Assembly: GCF_024213195.1 (NCBI RefSeq)
Contig: NZ_JANAVF010000002.1
Span: forward strand, 682,001 to 746,000
Source: Streptomyces sp. TBY4
GTDB lineage: Bacteria; Actinomycetota; Actinomycetes; Streptomycetales; Streptomycetaceae
Direction: 5' to 3'
Length of the DNA stretch: 64,000 nt
Under the pieces are notes generated by a model. The model had not been told where the DNA came from. It did not search any database and saw only the letters and a program-made list of their open reading frames with translations. Position numbers and translations under genes: made by a program. This document shows positions 61,945-64,000 of the stretch, piece by piece (position 1 is the stretch's first letter; the number at the start of each line of letters is the position of its first letter).

Positions 61945-63056
61945 CCCGGGACCTCGTCCTGCACGACTGGCTGGTCGCCGGCATCGCGCTCGCCGCGGGC
62001 GGATTCGCCGGACTGCTGCTGCGCGCCCTCGTACGGTGGCTGGCCAAGCACGCCCTCAGGACCCGGTGGAGCGGCGACGACATCATCGTCGACGCGCTGC
62101 GCACCCTGGCACCGGCGGCGGCCGTCATAGCCGGCGCCGCCGTGGCCGCCTCCATGCTGCCCCTCGGCCCGCACGTCTCCGCCTGGGTGGGCAACTCGCT
62201 GACCGTGCTGCTGATCCTGGTGGCCACGGTCGGCGCGGCCCGCGTCGTCGCCGGGCTCGTGCGGTCCCTGGCCCAGGCGCGGACGGGAGTGGCCGGATCG
62301 GCCACCATATTCGTCAACATCACCCGGGTCCTGGTGCTCGCGATGGGTCTGCTCATCGCCCTCGAAAGCGTGGGCGTGTCCATCGCGCCCCTGCTCACCG
62401 CGCTCGGCGTGGGCGGCCTGGCGGTCGCGCTGGCGCTGCAGGACACCCTCGCCAACCTCTTCGCCGGCGTGCACATCCTCGCCTCGAAGACGGTGCAGCC
62501 CGGCGACTACATCCGGCTGACGAGCGGCGAGGAGGGGTACGTCGTCGACATCAACTGGCGCAACACCGTGGTCCGGAACCTCTCCAACAACCTGGTGATC
62601 ATCCCCAACGGGCGGCTCGCGCGCACCAACATGACCAACTTCACCCAGCCCGAGCAGCCGTTGACGATCATGGTCCAGGTGGGAGTGGGCTACGAGAGCG
62701 ACCTGGAGCACGTCGAGCGGGTGACCATGGAGGTGGTCGACGAGGTGATGGCGGAGGTCAAGGGAGCGGTCCCCGAGCACGAGGCGCTCGTGCGCTTCCA
62801 CACCTTCGCGGACTCCAGGATCGACTTCACGGTGATCCTCGGCGTCGGCGAGTTCAGCGACCAGTACCGGATCAAGCACGAGTTCATCAAGCGGCTGCAC
62901 AGCCGCTTCCGGGCGGAGGGCATTTCCATCCCCGCCCCCACGCGGACGGTCCAGCTCCACCAGGAGGCCCCCCGGTCCGCGCGGCCCGCCCCCGCCTCGC
63001 CCGTACCGCACCAGCGCGAGGCGCCGGACACGGCCCGCGCGGAACGCGGGCGGTAG
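61941..63056 (+). CDS. Small-conductance mechanosensitive channel (MscS family)
   Basis: The product is 371 residues. The TTG start at 61941 is supported by GGAGGG 6 bases upstream. Membrane segments lie near 10-30, 52-70, 82-105 and 125-165. The pore/TM3 region reads LLTALGVGGLAVALALQDTLANLFAGVHI, followed by the beta domain (QPGDYIRLTSGEEGYVVDINWRNTVVRNLSNN, IIPNGRLARTNMTNF). The C-terminal cytoplasmic vestibule and a disordered tail (about 335-371) follow. It opens under membrane tension to release solutes, a natural counterpart to ectoine accumulation. Confidence 0.94.
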   Translation: MTRDLVLHDWLVAGIALAAGGFAGLLLRALVRWLAKHALRTRWSGDDIIVDALRTLAPAAAVIAGAAVAASMLPLGPHVSAWVGNSLTVLLILVATVGAARVVAGLVRSLAQARTGVAGSATIFVNITRVLVLAMGLLIALESVGVSIAPLLTALGVGGLAVALALQDTLANLFAGVHILASKTVQPGDYIRLTSGEEGYVVDINWRNTVVRNLSNNLVIIPNGRLARTNMTNFTQPEQPLTIMVQVGVGYESDLEHVERVTMEVVDEVMAEVKGAVPEHEALVRFHTFADSRIDFTVILGVGEFSDQYRIKHEFIKRLHSRFRAEGISIPAPTRTVQLHQEAPRSARPAPASPVPHQREAPDTARAERGR

Positions 63057-63129
63057 CGGGTCATAAGCTGGCGGCCCGGGCGGTCCGCGCCCGGGCGTTC
63101 CAGGACCGGCCCACCGAAAGGCCCGCATC

Positions 63130-63381
63130 ATGAGTGAGAAGGCCCGCAAGCTGTTCGACGCGCTCGACCTGAACAGCGACGGGGTCCTGACCCGGGTTGA
63201 GGTGATAAGGGCCCTGCGCAGCAAGGGCCCCACCCTGGCCGCCCAGGGAGTCCTGCCCCAGTGGGCCGTGGGAGACGTGGACGCCTCCTCGGCCCTCTTC
63301 GACCAGGCGAACGCGGACGGCGACCACGTGCTGACCTTCGAGGAGTTCGAGCGCGTGGTCGACCGCCGCTTCGGCTGGTAG
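63130..63381 (+). CDS. EF-hand calcium-binding protein
   Basis: The product is 83 residues with two EF-hand loops: Asp13-x-Asn15-x-Asp17-Gly18…Glu24 and Asn61-x-Asp63-x-Asp65…Glu72. It resembles the small calerythrin/CabB-type calcium buffers of actinobacteria and is cytoplasmic. It sits 73 bp after the MscS gene in the same direction. Confidence 0.9.
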   Translation: MSEKARKLFDALDLNSDGVLTRVEVIRALRSKGPTLAAQGVLPQWAVGDVDASSALFDQANADGDHVLTFEEFERVVDRRFGW

Positions 63382-63411
63382 ACGCTGCGCGGGCCCCGGA
63401 TCAGGGCCGGC

Positions 63412-64000
<589 letters not shown>

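Overview
The window is GC-rich actinobacterial DNA, most probably from a Streptomyces chromosome. Supporting signs are the strong third-position GC bias, many GTG and TTG starts, tight ATGA/GTGA gene overlaps, a complete ectABCD operon, a single visible TTA codon in 64 kb, and a large iterative polyketide synthase locus. No rRNA, tRNA, CRISPR array, insertion sequence or integrase was seen. All assignments come from reading the sequence; no database search was run.

Layout. 1-1976: end of a putative LodA-like oxidase gene and its FAD partner. 2033-5334 (minus): ectoine/5-hydroxyectoine operon ectA-ectB-ectC-ectD. 5521-9930 (minus): a DUF1206-type membrane protein, then a coupled pair made of a membrane-anchored type-I binding protein and a large protein with a P-loop lacking its lysine. 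10211-16640: D,D-carboxypeptidase, a two-HTH Lrp/AsnC regulator divergent from an MFS-M20 peptidase pair, and a second MFS gene behind two phased palindromic operators. 16630-22966: a beta-glucoside PTS operon (EIIBCA, GH1 phospho-beta-glucosidase, HAD phosphatase) on minus, and on plus a wrecked surE-like pseudogene and a NagB/YieK-type sugar-phosphate enzyme. 23026-25389 (minus): a secreted Pro-Thr-linker protein carrying the TTA codon, and a LysR regulator.

25932-44861 (plus) is the most distinctive part. It is a tightly overlapping seven-gene operon built around two PUFA-synthase/enediyne-like iterative PKSs. The first has tandem nitropropane-dioxygenase-like flavin domains, KS, AT, a roughly 700-residue Gly/Ala/Met/Pro-rich linker, ACP and KR. 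The second has KS, AT, DH and a built-in phosphopantetheinyl transferase. A free ACP, an alpha/beta hydrolase, a GT1 glycosyltransferase, a fused membrane/methyltransferase protein and a degenerate galactokinase-like protein follow. The set suggests an unsaturated or reduced acyl chain that is released, glycosylated and methylated, possibly a glycolipid; the product is inferred. A strong hairpin ends the operon.

44982-51773: a secreted phosphoesterase whose last 281 bp, including the downstream ribosome-binding site, is repeated almost exactly in the linker-protein gene 22 kb away; two MFS transporters; an S9 peptidase; and a TetR regulator. 51903-59085: a YtcJ-like amidohydrolase with a five-gene Opp/Dpp ABC transporter, facing the TetR gene across a long inverted repeat. 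59309-61780: a polar amino-acid ABC transporter. 61941-64000: an MscS channel, an EF-hand protein and the C-terminal part of a cytochrome P450 that runs off the window.
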